Assembly: GCA_029204225.1 (NCBI GenBank)
Contig: CM055093.1
Span: 914,117-978,116, forward strand
Length of the DNA: 64,000 nt
Source: Diphasiastrum complanatum
Taxonomy: Eukaryota > Streptophyta > Lycopodiopsida > Lycopodiales > Lycopodiaceae
Reading direction: 5' to 3'
In this document: piece by piece, positions 11,208 to 21,733 of the stretch
How the letters are laid out: every line of letters starts with the position of its first letter
Numbering within the stretch: position 1 is the stretch's first letter
Notes under the pieces: generated by a model
Told to the model about the DNA's origin: nothing
Seen by the model: the letters and a program-made list of their open reading frames with translations, nothing else
Databases searched by the model: none
Program-made: the position numbers and the translations under genes

Positions 11208-11608
11208 ATGACGGTGATTAGAATTTCGCTAGATTTATTCATTGTGACAATGGCCATTGTGGCTCTAGCTCTGTCGTCTGCTTCTGCTGATTCTTTTACC
11301 ATCACCACCCGCTCCCAGCATCCCATTACCATGACTTGTTCTTCAAAAAATGACCATTTGGGTACGCATGTTATGAGTATCGGCAAAGAACGTGACTGAC
11401 ATTTTAATGGCTGGCCATGGACAAAATTTCGGTGCGACGTTTACAAATCTAATGGCAAATACATGGACCAAATTGTGTGGTCCTTTTTCTTGTATTACTT
11501 CTTCATATGTTCTAGGCGACAACTTTTCAGCATTTTTGTAAACGGTTGGAGTTCTCTGAATTTTCTCATGCTGTTGTAGTATATACGCTGGTTATTATGA
11601 TTCTTTGA
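11208..11608 (+). pseudogene. S-protein homolog (S1 family) pseudogene, premature stop
   Basis: Paralogue of 6156-6590 in the inverted arm. It keeps the signal peptide (MTVIRISLDLFIVTMAIVAL), the first Cys block (ITMTCSSKNDHLGTHVM) and the E-R-D motif. At 11397-11399 the codon for Trp after E-R-D has become TGA. The same frame then continues with HFNGWPWTKFRCDVYKS and KYMDQIVWSFFLYYF. A 28-base stretch of the other copy, between short TTC repeats after KYMDQ-VW, is absent here. The truncated 64-residue product would lack the second Cys, so it is probably non-functional. The leader contains the 249 bp CT tract. Confidence 0.75.
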
Positions 11609-11699
11609 CAATGACACTGATAACTACTTCCACATTCTGTTTTTGCAATTTGCCCATATTGTTGCTTTTCATTATCATCGATACACAAGAAAAATATGA

Positions 11700-11880
11700 C
11701 ATGTTTCTAGATAGGAAAAAACGAGATATTTCCTAGTTGCATATGAATGCAACTAGGAAAGTGAAAACTAGGAAAAGTGCAACACTTTCCTACTTTAACA
11801 ATCTAGGAAAAGCAACATTTTAGATTCCTAGACAGAAATATTTTTCCTATATAAGAACTAGAATCGAAGGCCAGCCTCAT
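11700..11880. repeat. Hairpin and cluster of TTTCCTAG motifs
   Basis: Bases 11729-11741 and 11748-11760 form perfect 13-base inverted arms with a 6-base loop. TTTCCTAG or its complement recurs about eight times between 11705 and 11870 in both orientations. This pattern resembles the subterminal repeat zone of a plant DNA transposon. The element is not identified. Confidence 0.55.
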
Positions 11881-11977
11881 AGACATTTAGATCTATAATA
11901 ATTGAGAATCATTGAATGATAAATGATAAATGAAAACATGTTTAGCTATTTATAGTTGACAATCAACTTTATTATAT

Positions 11978-12340
11978 TTACATGTATTGACGTCTTTTCA
12001 AGTACCAATACTTTTTGGAATTGCTTGGGTTGTTTTTTAATATGTTATGACCATTTGAGCCAGATGAAGCAAATAGATCTATATAGAATGATTCTAAATC
12101 ATTTGCAACCTTTTTGTCATTAGTCCAAATTGTAGATATCTTAAAATTATTTTTAAACAAAGCATATAGAGATGCATCTGCCAACATTTTTGAAGGAGGG
12201 TTTTCACAGTGTTGGTGATATCTTTTCATCAGTGATGTTGTTTGTCCAATGTAAACTTTTTTATTTTTGATGCATTCTAATTTGTAGATGTGAATGTTCT
12301 TCGTGCTCTTTTTGGTGGAGGTGTGTTTTCCTGCATTCAA
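11978..12340 (-). CDS. GIY-YIG nuclease domain protein
   Basis: The frame reads NIHIYKLECIKNKKVYIGQTT, then LMKRYHQH, LESFYIDLFAS and GHNILKN. These are the hallmarks of GIY-YIG endonucleases in order: the first Tyr strand (IYKL), the VYIG strand, the catalytic Arg and following His (KRYHQH), the metal-binding Glu (LESFYI) and the terminal Asn (GHNI). All key positions are present over about 90 residues, so the domain could be active. Near 12330 a good acceptor (TTGAATGCAG) suggests the exon starts there. An upstream 42-base exon at 12424-12465, between consensus splice sites, joins in frame and adds RRRCSNNKCYK. GIY-YIG domains in plants occur in a few housekeeping proteins and in Penelope-like elements. 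No Penelope reverse transcriptase is visible here. Neighbours are transposon pieces, so a mobile-element nuclease is likely. Confidence 0.7.
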   Translation of the reverse strand: MNAGKHTSTKKSTKNIHIYKLECIKNKKVYIGQTTSLMKRYHQHCENPPSKMLADASLYALFKNNFKISTIWTNDKKVANDLESFYIDLFASSGSNGHNILKNNPSNSKKYWYLKRRQYM

Positions 12341-12423
12341 ACAATTTAGCTAATGTATGTTTTTGTAAAATTGCATAAGAGTAAGCTTTCGAAAATGAAA
12401 TAGATAAACATAGTTTGATTTAC

Positions 12424-12465
12424 CTTTGTAGCACTTGTTGTTGCTACATCTTCTTCTATTATAAC
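12424..12465 (-). other. Possible upstream exon of the GIY-YIG gene
   Basis: On the minus strand this 42-base segment follows TTTTAAG and is followed by GTAAATC, both acceptable splice sites. Joined to the exon starting at 12330 it stays open and encodes a Cys-containing basic peptide. The model comes from sequence alone. Confidence 0.35.
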
Positions 12466-12547
12466 CTTAAAATCGTGCAATAAAGTTAAGTTGAAAATTA
12501 TTTTCATATTTCATAGTAGAAATATTAAAAGAAATGTTCGTTGTACC

Positions 12548-12757
12548 TTATGTTCTTGTATCTGAGGGGGGCAACTCGAATAGATGTGCTATTGTAGGAT
12601 TGATCATTTGTATTACAAAAGAAAATGTGATTGGTCCATTTGTCAATTTGTTTTCACATTGACCCATGTGACCAAAGTGTTTATCAAGATCAGCAGCAAT
12701 TGCATAAGATTGTGCACGAGTCATTTCATTCCAATAATATGACTTTTGAATTTTCAA
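12548..12757 (-). other. Unrecognised ORF or exon upstream of the GIY-YIG gene
   Basis: A protein-like frame (RAQSYAIAADLDKHFGHMG, then CENKLTNGPITFSFVIQM) lies on the same strand as the GIY-YIG ORF. It is preceded by a possible acceptor (TTCAAAAG) and ends in a TAA just before a GTAC donor-like site. It may be an earlier exon of the same gene or part of another transposon protein. I do not recognise the family. Confidence 0.3.
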
Positions 12758-12815
12758 ATTATAAATGTGATGATATTATCATAATTTATTGAATATTTTA
12801 ATTGTTACATTTTCT

Positions 12816-13826
12816 AGTGGATGCTACAAAAGTGCTTTAAGTGCATAGAGAACAACAAACAATTGGAAGACCAAAATTGGCGAAACATCGAAAGAAATGC
12901 TGGAGTTTCCACAAAAGTATCTAGGTCTTGTCATCGATGGTATGGATAAGAAGAAAACGATGTTACTTGAGTGCCAAAAAATTTGAACGAGGCAGATTTT
13001 ATTCCGGTTCATCATTTGATTGAAGCACTTGTGTTTAATGGCACATTGGAGTCAAAAGTATTTTTGAATTATCCCAATGTTTGAAACGATCCAAATTTGA
13101 CTATCACCATTGTACAAAAGATAATTCGCAAATTTGGTGATAATCTTCGAGAAATACTATATTTGCAACTATACAACACTGTTAGAGAAAATACAATTCA
13201 AACTGTACTGGCTCACTTGTCCATATTGGTAGAGAAAAAAAATTTCAAAAAAATGAAAATACAATTTTTGTTGGTGGGTCACACCCATGATCAAATTAAT
13301 CAGATGTTTAGTTGTTTTTCCAAAAGACTAAAATGCAAGAGGACATTTTTATTACCAGTGTTTCAGGGCATTGTTGAAGAATCATACTTGCCAAAGCCAA
13401 CTGTGTCGTTAGCTTTCAACATCAGTTCAAAATCATATGTAATGAGACTGGCATCACATTGCTATTGGGCAAACAATTTTCAAGTTCAGTTTCATGGTTA
13501 CCTGTTGAAGGAATACGGAATTGCTCAATATGCCTTCTAGTCAAATGAAGCTTGTTGCGTTGTCTCCCTTGAAGTCCATGCTAGGAGAACAAAAAGCACA
13601 AAGAGAGCATCATGTGGTTGACTTATTTGCCTCATTAAATTTTTTGGAATCAAGTATTCAAGCAGCTCATCAATTTTTTTATGAGTTTGATCACCATTGA
13701 TACGTGGACTTTTTCGAGGAACAAAAAATCAGTTTGCTCAATCTTGAACACGCATCAACAACTAATTGGCCTCATAAATTAGGAACTTTAATTACAATTG
13801 TCGAAGTAGCATCACCTTTGCACCAA
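12816..13826 (+). pseudogene. DUF7869-like transposon protein, C-terminal half, broken
   Basis: Across several frames the plus strand reads VIDGMDKKKTMLLEC (near 12930), then NLREILYLQLYNTVREN, FLLVGHTHDQINQMFSCFSKRL and a tail up to about 13820. The order D-G-M-D-x-x-K, L-Q-L-x-N-x-x-R-E-N and L-V-G-H-T-H-D-x-I-x-Q-M-F is diagnostic of a transposon-associated family I know as DUF7869. Its biochemical role is not established to my knowledge. Stops and shifts near 12960 and 13083 break the reading; the longest open part is 13097-13540. The expected N-terminal half is not upstream here but on the opposite strand at 15197-16057, with a Helitron fragment between, so the locus has been inverted or assembled from two copies. 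Confidence 0.65.
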
Positions 13827-14700
13827 TAACTAATTTTGGTATTTGGTGGAATTTTTTTTCCATCAACCAACTTTGCGTTTCGGGCATGTGTGATGCATTA
13901 ATTTGTATTGTGGTTGTGATTATTTGAGAGGGATCATATATAGTTTTTCTAGCGCATATTCATTGAATTATATAACATCTTCACGATGTGTATAGATGAT
14001 TGAAATATTGTCATCTATGATTTCAAAAGTTTTTCTCTCAGTTGTTATTCTATCATAAAACACATTATGTATTTCATTCTTTACTGGTTGTTAAAAAATT
14101 CGAAATACATAGGATCTTCATAATGTCTCACTAAATATGTCAAATTGAAATGCGTTGCAATTTTCCAATATGATGAAGAACATATATGACATGGCCAACA
14201 AAAAAATTCTTGTCTATGCTGACATATTGCAGGTAATTGTGCATGGTGTCCAAGTAGTAATAGAATGAGGATTTTGAAATGGTTATTTTGAGGAATGTTT
14301 TTCACTTGATTCATTTGATGCACAACCAATTGCAAAGTGTGGGATGTTATCATTGACATTGCATCAATTATGATAAGTTCTACATTGGCTATCAATAATG
14401 TTGGATATTTTCAAGAAGTGGGTTAGATGATAGTAGATATTTTTTCATTAATTGGTCTAACCTTCCCACAAACAACATTGAACACTCTACTGGACAATTT
14501 CTCCAATCATAGTCATTGGTAAATTTTTTTACCAAGTTTTCAATGTGCTGGATTTCATTCCATCGCATATCGGTTGTTTCATCAGATGTCAAGGTTAGGA
14601 AAAAATGTGGTAGTCCCCAACATTCCACCATGCCATAGTAAATTGTTGAAGTTAACAATGACAACAAGAATGACATATCCATCAACAAAACAAAAATATC
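13812..14700 (-). pseudogene. Helitron replicase/helicase fragment (PIF1-like)
   Basis: Reading minus from 14688, the first block (GLPHFFLTLTSDETTDMRW, PVECSMLFVGRLDQLMKK) fits the Helitron-like N domain just before the Rep region. It then jumps directly to helicase motif II/III at 14081-14395: IIIDAMSMITS and LLLGHHAQLPAIC. In functional PIF1-like helicases these read I-D-E-M/I-S-M and G-D-x-x-Q-L-P, so both acidic residues are lost. The Rep catalytic region and the Walker A are missing. Downstream sequence to 13812 is homologous to the helicase end at 37090-37500. Helitrons transpose by rolling circle and often carry gene fragments. This copy cannot be autonomous. Confidence 0.7.
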
Positions 14701-14703
14701 CTC

Positions 14704-14839
14704 ATGAATACACGCGGAATAGAGCCCGAGGAATACATGAAGGGTTATCGAACAAGATACTTGCTATCCCTACTTATCGATGAGAAAAAAATTGCACGAG
14801 ATAAATTTAAAAGTAATAATAATGGTCGACCAATTGAAG
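14704..14839 (+). other. Exon-like open frame, function unknown
   Basis: From an ATG at 14704 the plus strand reads MNTRGIEPEEYMKGYRTRYL, a basic section and RPIEG, ending at a GTAACT donor-like site at 14840. The protein-like composition and splice site suggest an exon of one of the neighbouring transposon genes. No family is recognised. 14840-15196 holds nothing else that I can see. Confidence 0.3.
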
Positions 14840-15196
14840 GTAACTATTTATAAAATAAGAATATTTAGTCTTTTGATATCCTTTTCTTTTGGTAATCAAT
14901 ACCTATAACTTATTGTTTGAACAATTACTTTATTGAGGATTCTTATCCATTTATTCAAAACATTTCAAATCACCTAGCGTTTTTAAAGTATTGAAAGTTA
15001 ATAAATTTTTACCTTTCTTATCATTGGTCTTTACTAGTTGTTTGGCATATTTTAACAATTCGCATGTTATACTAAAAGCATGGTTTGTTGGTACAAAAAT
15101 AGAACCCACTGGTACAAAAATATTTCACTTTTTGGGGATTTGGGAGGGAGCTTGATAGATGCTACTCACGAGTTAATGCAATGAAGGACCTGATAA

Positions 15197-16057
15197 TTAT
15201 TGGCCTACCCTCTTGGAGTATTGGGGGGTAAGTGGTGGGCCTACTCTGTCTCCTCCAATAAAAAACATAAATTTTGTAAACTTTTCCAAACCAAAATCTC
15301 TCTTCCAAATCTTAAGAAAATATGAGTAACTTAAATAGGCAACATTTTTGGTCTTAGTGAACTCCTTATACATCAAAAATATCTCCAATTTTGTAAACTT
15401 ATCTAGCAAGTGAAAATATAAAGAATTTGGTAATTTTTCTCCATGCACATCCACAAACTGCTTTAGCCAACTCGTAGCATTCAAATCATCCGGAGGGACA
15501 CGGTTCCTACCCTACAATGGTTTTTGCAATGTTGGATTTTTTTGAAGTCGTGTGTGCATTCTTTGAAGGCATGAATTTCCAATCGCATGAACAACTTTGC
15601 AGGGTTTTCGACAAACCTATGCTGCATTTAAAAAATATGCATACGAGTTTTTGTTAGGTCTCATTGTGGCACACAAATAGTAATTCTTTTCATCTTTACT
15701 TCGCAAAACAAAATTGGACCTCAATTCCTTGATCTGTTTCTTGTTTAATTTCTGTAAGCAAGAGGATGAACAACAAATAATGCATCGTATCGTCAGAATC
15801 TCGTGTCTTGTAATCAATTGTTTTTGACGTTTTGTCAAAATAGGTGAAGATTTCAAGTCTCTCTTATATCTTTTCTTTCTTTTGAAATTAGATTTGTAAA
15901 TTGACCACATGGCACTTGTAGTTGCTTGAATAAGTTCAAAAGGTGTGGGAATATCTGCCTGAACATCAGGCTGTTGTTTATTTGCCTCAACTGTTTCTGT
16001 TTCTATAGTGTCCGAAGAATAAGGATTCTCATTAAATACATATTTCAAGTTTGACAT
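15197..16057 (-). pseudogene. DUF7869-like transposon protein, N-terminal half, two in-frame stops
   Basis: One minus-strand frame spans 16057 to 15197, interrupted only by TAG at 15617-15619 and TAG at 15512-15514. It reads CIICCSSSCLQKLNKKQIKEL, then VCRKPCKVVHAIGNSCLQRM, RLQKNPTLQKPL, and after the second stop NATSWLKQFVDVHGEKLP and YLSYSYFLKIWKRDFG. The order Cys cluster, V-C-R..., N-P-x-L, then S-Y-S-x-F-x-x-I-W-K is that of the N-terminal half of the DUF7869-like transposon proteins whose C-terminal half lies at 12816-13826. After IWKRDFG it diverges, so the link to the C-terminal half is lost. The in-frame start is not certain. The gene is non-functional as it stands. Confidence 0.65.
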
Positions 16058-17587
16058 TTGGTATCAGAATCTAGGTTTACATTTAGAGAAAGGTTGCAAA
16101 AATCAGAATCAGACTGCGACTGTGAATCGGGATCAGATTACAACGACGTAGATCAAAATCGGATTTCAACTTCGGAATTAAAATTGGATTACGATGTCAG
16201 AATTGGATCAGGTCACAATTTCAGAATCGGATTAGAATCAGGTTTCAGTTTGCAAATTACGATCAAGTTTCAGCGTCACAGATCTGATTCGAGTTTCAGA
16301 TTTCGACTACGGAACTGAATTGAATTTTAGTCACGGATCAAAATACGATGATTTCATCTCCAAAACTCTGGTTTGAAGGCTACAAGACCAGCGTTGATAG
16401 CTGAGAGCAAAGAGGCTTTGATCTTGACCTCAAATTGTTGTCGAAATCACCCTAGTAACCTGTGATTTGTTGTGTACTGCTGTGACATGGTGTAGGGATA
16501 CTTGATTTTTGTGAATTTGATGGATTTGCAAGGAAAATAAGGGCTATTAAAGCCTTCGTTCCAGCTAGGACAAACCCGGTGCACATTTCATAAGGGGGTT
16601 TTGTGAGCAAAAGACACCTAATTACTCTCATTTTACACCTGAACTTGGGTTGGCAGGTTTGGAAAGCCATAATTATGGATCTACAAGAGTGTACTAGCAC
16701 TAGATTAACCAGGGTTGAAGAAGTGGCAACTAAGGTGGATGCTATGGAGGCCATATTTCAACAAATCCTTGAACAAGTAAAGACATCAAGATCCTCGATA
16801 TGATTGTTTCAGTCTTTCATTTTGTGGAGGGCTTGCATGGAAGTCTCAAAACCTTTCATTGTAAAGAAGCAGACTTGTACCCTCCAAGAGCAGTTCAAAT
16901 AGAACTGTGTTTGAAAAACGGTAATAAGGAGTCAATTTGTGCAAAGGAAAGTTTCCAGTGGCTTGAAAAGAAATGGAGCAGGGGCTTCCGAGGACAAAGG
17001 ATTGTATGGGCGGTCTAACGTCCAAAGGGGTCGGTGTCCTTCAGTGTGACAAGTAGGTGTAGTTTCTAGGGACAAGGATTGTATGAGCAATCCGTTGTTC
17101 ATAAGGGGCCAACGATCTTTGTTGCTATTGCTGCATGACCAAGAATGTTCCAAATGAGAAAGTTTTGCTTTGGTTACTTCGTAGGATACATGTGGAAGGA
17201 ATAGCCATGGAATCCAATGTTGACTTCATGCAATTTGCTAGTGAAGCATGCATGAGCACCTTGGGCTATTGAAGAGCTAGAGCAGGATGAACTCCAGGGA
17301 AGTACTTTTCACCTTGTGAAAGTGTCGATGATCAGGTAAGGTTGATGTTATTTTTGTTTCCACGACTGTTTAAAATAATGCAACACATGTATCAATTTCC
17401 AGGTACTTCTTGATTGTTATGACTGGACAATTGCGTGGTATGAATGTGTGTTCTGCTTGACACTAGGTCCTCTCATAACACACTTGATATTGATTGAAAG
17501 GTTGATTGTGAGCATGCAACCATCGATGTATGAGTACATAGTTGTGAGGGCTGATGGAAAGGGTACAGTTGGGGGAGGTTCCAGGGT
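16058..17587 (+). other. Degenerate retrotransposon leader with possible primer site and gag start
   Basis: TGGTATCAGAATCT at 16060 resembles the tRNA-Met primer site of plant copia elements with a changed end. It is followed by about 250 bases of quasi-repetitive AGAATCAGATT-like sequence. At 16681-16800 a short frame reads TRLTRVEEVATKVDAMEAIF, similar to coiled-coil gag starts. No further gag or pol is seen up to 17587. This is tentative. Confidence 0.3.
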
Positions 17588-18057
17588 TGAGTTAGAAATA
17601 TGAGTTAATCTGATATACATTTTATGTAAGCTCTAAATGTGATGATGTAATTATTGTACAATTTATTTGGTTTACTATATATGGTGGTGATCGGGACGTG
17701 ACCCGTTAGAATATTTATCGGGCACTGATCCGTAGATGGCTACTTGGGTTAGCCGGGTAGCCACATGTAGGAAGAAATTAGCCTGTACAGAGTTATTTAC
17801 AGTACTTGCTATACTTGGGGGCATGTTCCAAGTTTGTCGGTCGAATTTGGCCATATTGAACCCAACCTTAGTTTGACAGGTGGTAGGCCAGTTTTAGGAC
17901 ACCTGCCTTTTCATGTAGTTTGTGAATACTCTATATGTACAGTGTTTCTTTGTAATCTATTAACTTTTGTTGTGCCATCTTTGAGAGCTTGTGAGAAGTG
18001 GCTATGGTGATTGTGTGATGTGATCTGCATACTGCACTAGATCCTAATAGAATTTCA
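17588..18057 (+). repeat. N1 5' LTR
   Basis: About 470 bp, starting TGAGTTAG and ending near TTTCA. It carries the segment CTTGGGTTAGCCGGGTAGCC shared with the other N1 LTRs at 21381 and 36177. Confidence 0.75.
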
Positions 18058-18060
18058 ACT

Positions 18061-18073
18061 TGGTATCAGAGCA
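18061..18073 (+). promoter_or_regulatory. Primer binding site, tRNA-Met type
   Basis: TGGTATCAGAGCA, the standard minus-strand primer site of plant copia-like elements, three bases after the LTR end. Confidence 0.85.
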
Positions 18074-21000
18074 TCAGGGTGATGCAGGTATGCACGATCC
18101 GGTGGAGCTATGGGATAGCGTGTTTCACCAGGAGAAATAGCACTCAAAGCGTCTCAAGAGAGAGGACTCCATACGAGGTATCGGCAGTCCGGATGGCATG
18201 AGACAACAAAGTTTCTTCGATCGGAGCTTCGGGGAAGATCAGAACGATCATCATAGGTGGATTCCATGGAGAATTCATGGAAAAATCTTGCAGTTTCGGT
18301 GGTTTCGAGGAAATCATCAATGGTGGCTTCATAATTCACAATGTGGACAGCCGTTTGGCACAACGGGGCTTGCAAAGGATTTGCAAAGAGCAATGACAGA
18401 GAGCCATGGCAATTTATAGGGTCAAATCTGGTTGAAAACGGAGGGAATTTGGAAAATTTTTAGTTTTGTGTTAGGGCGACCTCTGTGGAGTTGTGAACTG
18501 CAAGAGAAACCACAAAAAATTGTGGTGTAAAAGCCCAAGATATCTCTCTATATCTCTCTAGGGTTTTCAAGGTAAAACCCTTGATTCTCTCTCACTTGAA
18601 AGCAGCTTTTTGAACTCTTAAAGACTGAGGCAGGGCGCAATGGTAGGGTGCTGTGGGCTGTAGATAGCTGTGGACAGCCGTGTTGTATTAGAGGAGATTG
18701 ATTATGAGCATGGAGGCGGCTATAGCTATGAAGAAGGAGCGAGCTACAAAGAAGAAGAAGAGGGAGATGGAGGAGGCCGCAGGGCAGTCACACGCTCCCA
18801 GAATGGATGAACACCTTGTGTCAAAAGATTCGTATGAAATGGGCCTTGAAGAGTTGAAAGGCACATTTGGCATTATCTTCATTAAAAGTTTTCATGATAA
18901 AATCCATTGAAGGGACCCGCCATTTAGAATGGTTATTCTTCATTAAAAAAAAAAACTTTAGACTAAAGTTTCAATCAAAATGCAAGGGCAAATGACAAAG
19001 GGGCTAACTATAGCTCAAAGGCACCTTTTTTTGGCCATTCTTGGGCCAAAATGATCCCTGAAACTGGCTACTCAGAGCCAGAGCAGGGAGAAACGTGTTT
19101 CAGGTGTTTTCATCACCATTCTAGCGAGCAGAGTGCGGGTGACCTACTGATGGGCTACATTTGCTATTTGGGTACCGTAGGGCCAAATTCGGGGCAATTT
19201 TGGACTGGTGAAACCTGCTACAAGGCGGTACAATGAGGCATTATCGCTTCAGAATCATTATTACTTACTCCTGACAGGGTAACAGGGTGTTTGGAAGTGG
19301 TAAATGCAGTATGGGGGCGAATAGTAGCGGAATTGTGTGGAGAAAGCTAGTATTGGCAACAGAAGTACAGCTTGGTGGTGTGATTACTCATCATTGGCAA
19401 CAATTTTGAGAGGGCAAGCAATCGCAGGTGAGAGGTAGACATGGTATGCCAATTACAGGTGAAAAATTCTTGTGATCGGGTTCAACTTTTGGAGTTAGAA
19501 CCAACCAATATCAAGTGGCATTTAGGGGGAACGCTCTCACAGGCATGATCGACAATGGCATTGTCGAGTCAGGTGATAGCTGCATTGACACACGCATCTG
19601 TAGCTTGGAAATTTCTCGTTCGGAGGGAAATATAGGCTAACTTGGAGGTACACACATTTTGGTGTTCACGGGTGATGGAAGTGCGAGGTGGTGCCAGTTG
19701 GAAGCCATTGGGCAAGATAGCTGACTTGCATTGGACGAGCTGTGTGTGGGACATGCAAAGGATGAAGAACGGGTCAATAATCACACTTTGGATGCTCTTG
19801 GAGAGTGGTGAATGTGATGATTTTGTGGTTTTGCAGTCGATAAGTTAATTTTGATCAAGTCATTTCAGTTGTGGATCAGTGTATCAGGTTTGTCATCGAG
19901 GAGATACACTTCAACTGCCAGTTTGGATAAGTCAAGTCAATTTGCCATATCAGTGTTGCACCAGGGATGCAGATTTCAGTGATGACAAGGTGCAGATCAT
20001 TTGGTTTGGTCCATGGAAGATCTCATAGGGTCACTTGGAGGGATATTGGCATGCACACTCATGTGAGGGACTTGATGGTGGCTTTGGAGATCGCATCTCA
20101 ATGTATTCTTAGGGAGTGGTTTGGAACCATTCACAGGAGCAGCTTGGAGCTAGCTTGGGGGAATACAGATGGGCACTATGGGCACTATCAGGGATGGCAT
20201 TGGGATACATGGTAGGCATAGCACTGCAGGATGACATGGGATGATCATCAGGGGCAGCTATTTTATATTGGACTTGAGTCATTGGCATGGACAAGACTTA
20301 CAGGTGGGATTCCTGGTGAGTTGTTCATCACGATAGTGGATCTAGTTTGCATTTGCTTTGGCTTGGATGCTATGATGGATGTTGTGGAGAGATAGGCTCC
20401 TTGGTGGGAGGCCTATTATTGGTCAAATCAGAGTTGGCAATGTCTAGCATGGAAATTTGAACCTACACGGGATGTAGGACAGGCAGATCATCATCAGTAT
20501 CTCAGGGAGGTGGGCGAGCTACTCAGGTATAGCCTATGGTGAGATTTGTGTACATTCATTCATTGACTCCTTGGTAGACTCTTGTGCTTGGAGCATGGGG
20601 AATGGATGGGGATCAACTTTCAAGACTTATTGGACAGTTCAATATGCTTGGACATGAGAGCATCTTGGTATAGGTGCAGGCCATGGTTGAGGACCTGATT
20701 TGGTGACCAATGGTGTAGCAGTGGATCTACAGGTGGCACAGGTGTTGGTACGACAGCATGCCACTTATGGGCAGGCCTTGGTCATGTATTTGACGCTTTA
20801 TCATTTATTTTGGTTTGCATGTGTGTGTGGGCTTGCATGTTGTCTTGTCATGGGAGTCTAGATCTGAGTCAGAGTCGTATGTGGTTGTGCATTTTCTACG
20901 TCAGGAACAAAGTAGTCATTTTATGCTCATTGACTTGTCATTGTCTACTAGCTGTTTATTTGGTGAGGGTGCAATCTTATGGTGGCAGTAAGATTTCCTC

Positions 21001-21380
21001 GGGTTGAGCCTCAGTCGCTCGTGTATGTCAACTTTACAAGTTTGTGCTTGTAAGTGTCTGATAGGATGTCAGCCTAGCTAGATGGAGGATGTAGGTCTCA
21101 TGGTGGCAGTGGGATTTCCTCAGTTTGAGCCATGTTGCTCATGTGGTCCACTTGTGTTCAAGTCGGATTGGGGACGAGTGAGTTGGTCAAGAGTGCAATA
21201 GACTCTCTGTATGAGCATTGTGTTTGCATGATACTTTGTGAGTCAAACCTAGTTGTTTGTTGGTGTGCTCGAGTGTGAGTCAAGTACAGAGTAGCAAGAT
21301 ATGCATAACATCTTTTGGACACTCCAGACGTTGCTACAAATTATTGTTTTTCACTTATATCACATTTGAGCTTAAGGGAA

Positions 21381-21733
21381 AGAGTTAAAAATCAGAGTTA
21401 ATATGATATACATTTTATGTAAGCTCTAAATGTGATGATGTAATTATTGTACAGTTTATTTGGTTTATAGTATATGGTTATAGTAAACGTGACCCATTAG
21501 GATATATTGATCAGGCACTGATCCCGTAGACGACTACTTGGGTTAGCCGGGTAGCCACATGTAGGAAGAAATTAGCCTGTACAAAGCTATTTACAGTACT
21601 TGCTATACTTGGGGGCATGTCCCAAGTTTGTCAGTCGAATTTGGCCATATTGGGCCCGACCTTAGTTTGATAGGTAGTAGGCCAGTTTTAGGACACCTAT
21701 CTTTTCATGCAGTTTGTGAATACTCTATATGTA
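21381..21733 (+). repeat. N1 3' LTR, truncated
   Basis: Matches the first 350 bases of the left LTR and stops at CTCTATATGTAC, where the other copies continue with AGTGTTTCTTTG. Confidence 0.75.

Larger units (their letters stand above)
17588..21733 (+). mobile_element. Non-autonomous LTR retrotransposon N1, copy 1 (no coding capacity)
   Basis: A left LTR (about 17588-18057) and a right LTR (about 21381-21733, cut short at its end) share long runs such as GGTTAGCCGGGTAGCCACATG. Directly after the left LTR comes TGGTATCAGAGCAT (18061), a perfect plant tRNA-Met primer site. Before the right LTR is a purine-rich tract (AAGGGAAAGAG). The 3.3 kb interior is G/T-rich, contains no open frame above about 85 codons and shows no gag or pol motif. 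The structure therefore fits a large retrotransposon derivative moved by proteins of another element. The same family appears at 35959-36868 and 62726-64000. Left LTR start is uncertain by a few bases because the copies differ there. Confidence 0.8.

Noticed and set aside
11978-16057. Penelope-like element as the source of the GIY-YIG domain
   Set aside because: No Penelope RT motifs were found in any frame nearby. The adjacent proteins are DUF7869-like and Helitron.
16060-16073. Genuine copia primer site TGGTATCAGAATCT
   Set aside because: The last bases differ from the tRNA-Met complement and no LTR end or partner LTR could be fixed, so it is only noted as possible.
18060-21380. Coding gene inside N1 (several 60-85 codon frames)
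   Set aside because: The frames are short, not conserved between N1 copies (checked against 62726-64000), and show no gag or pol motif.
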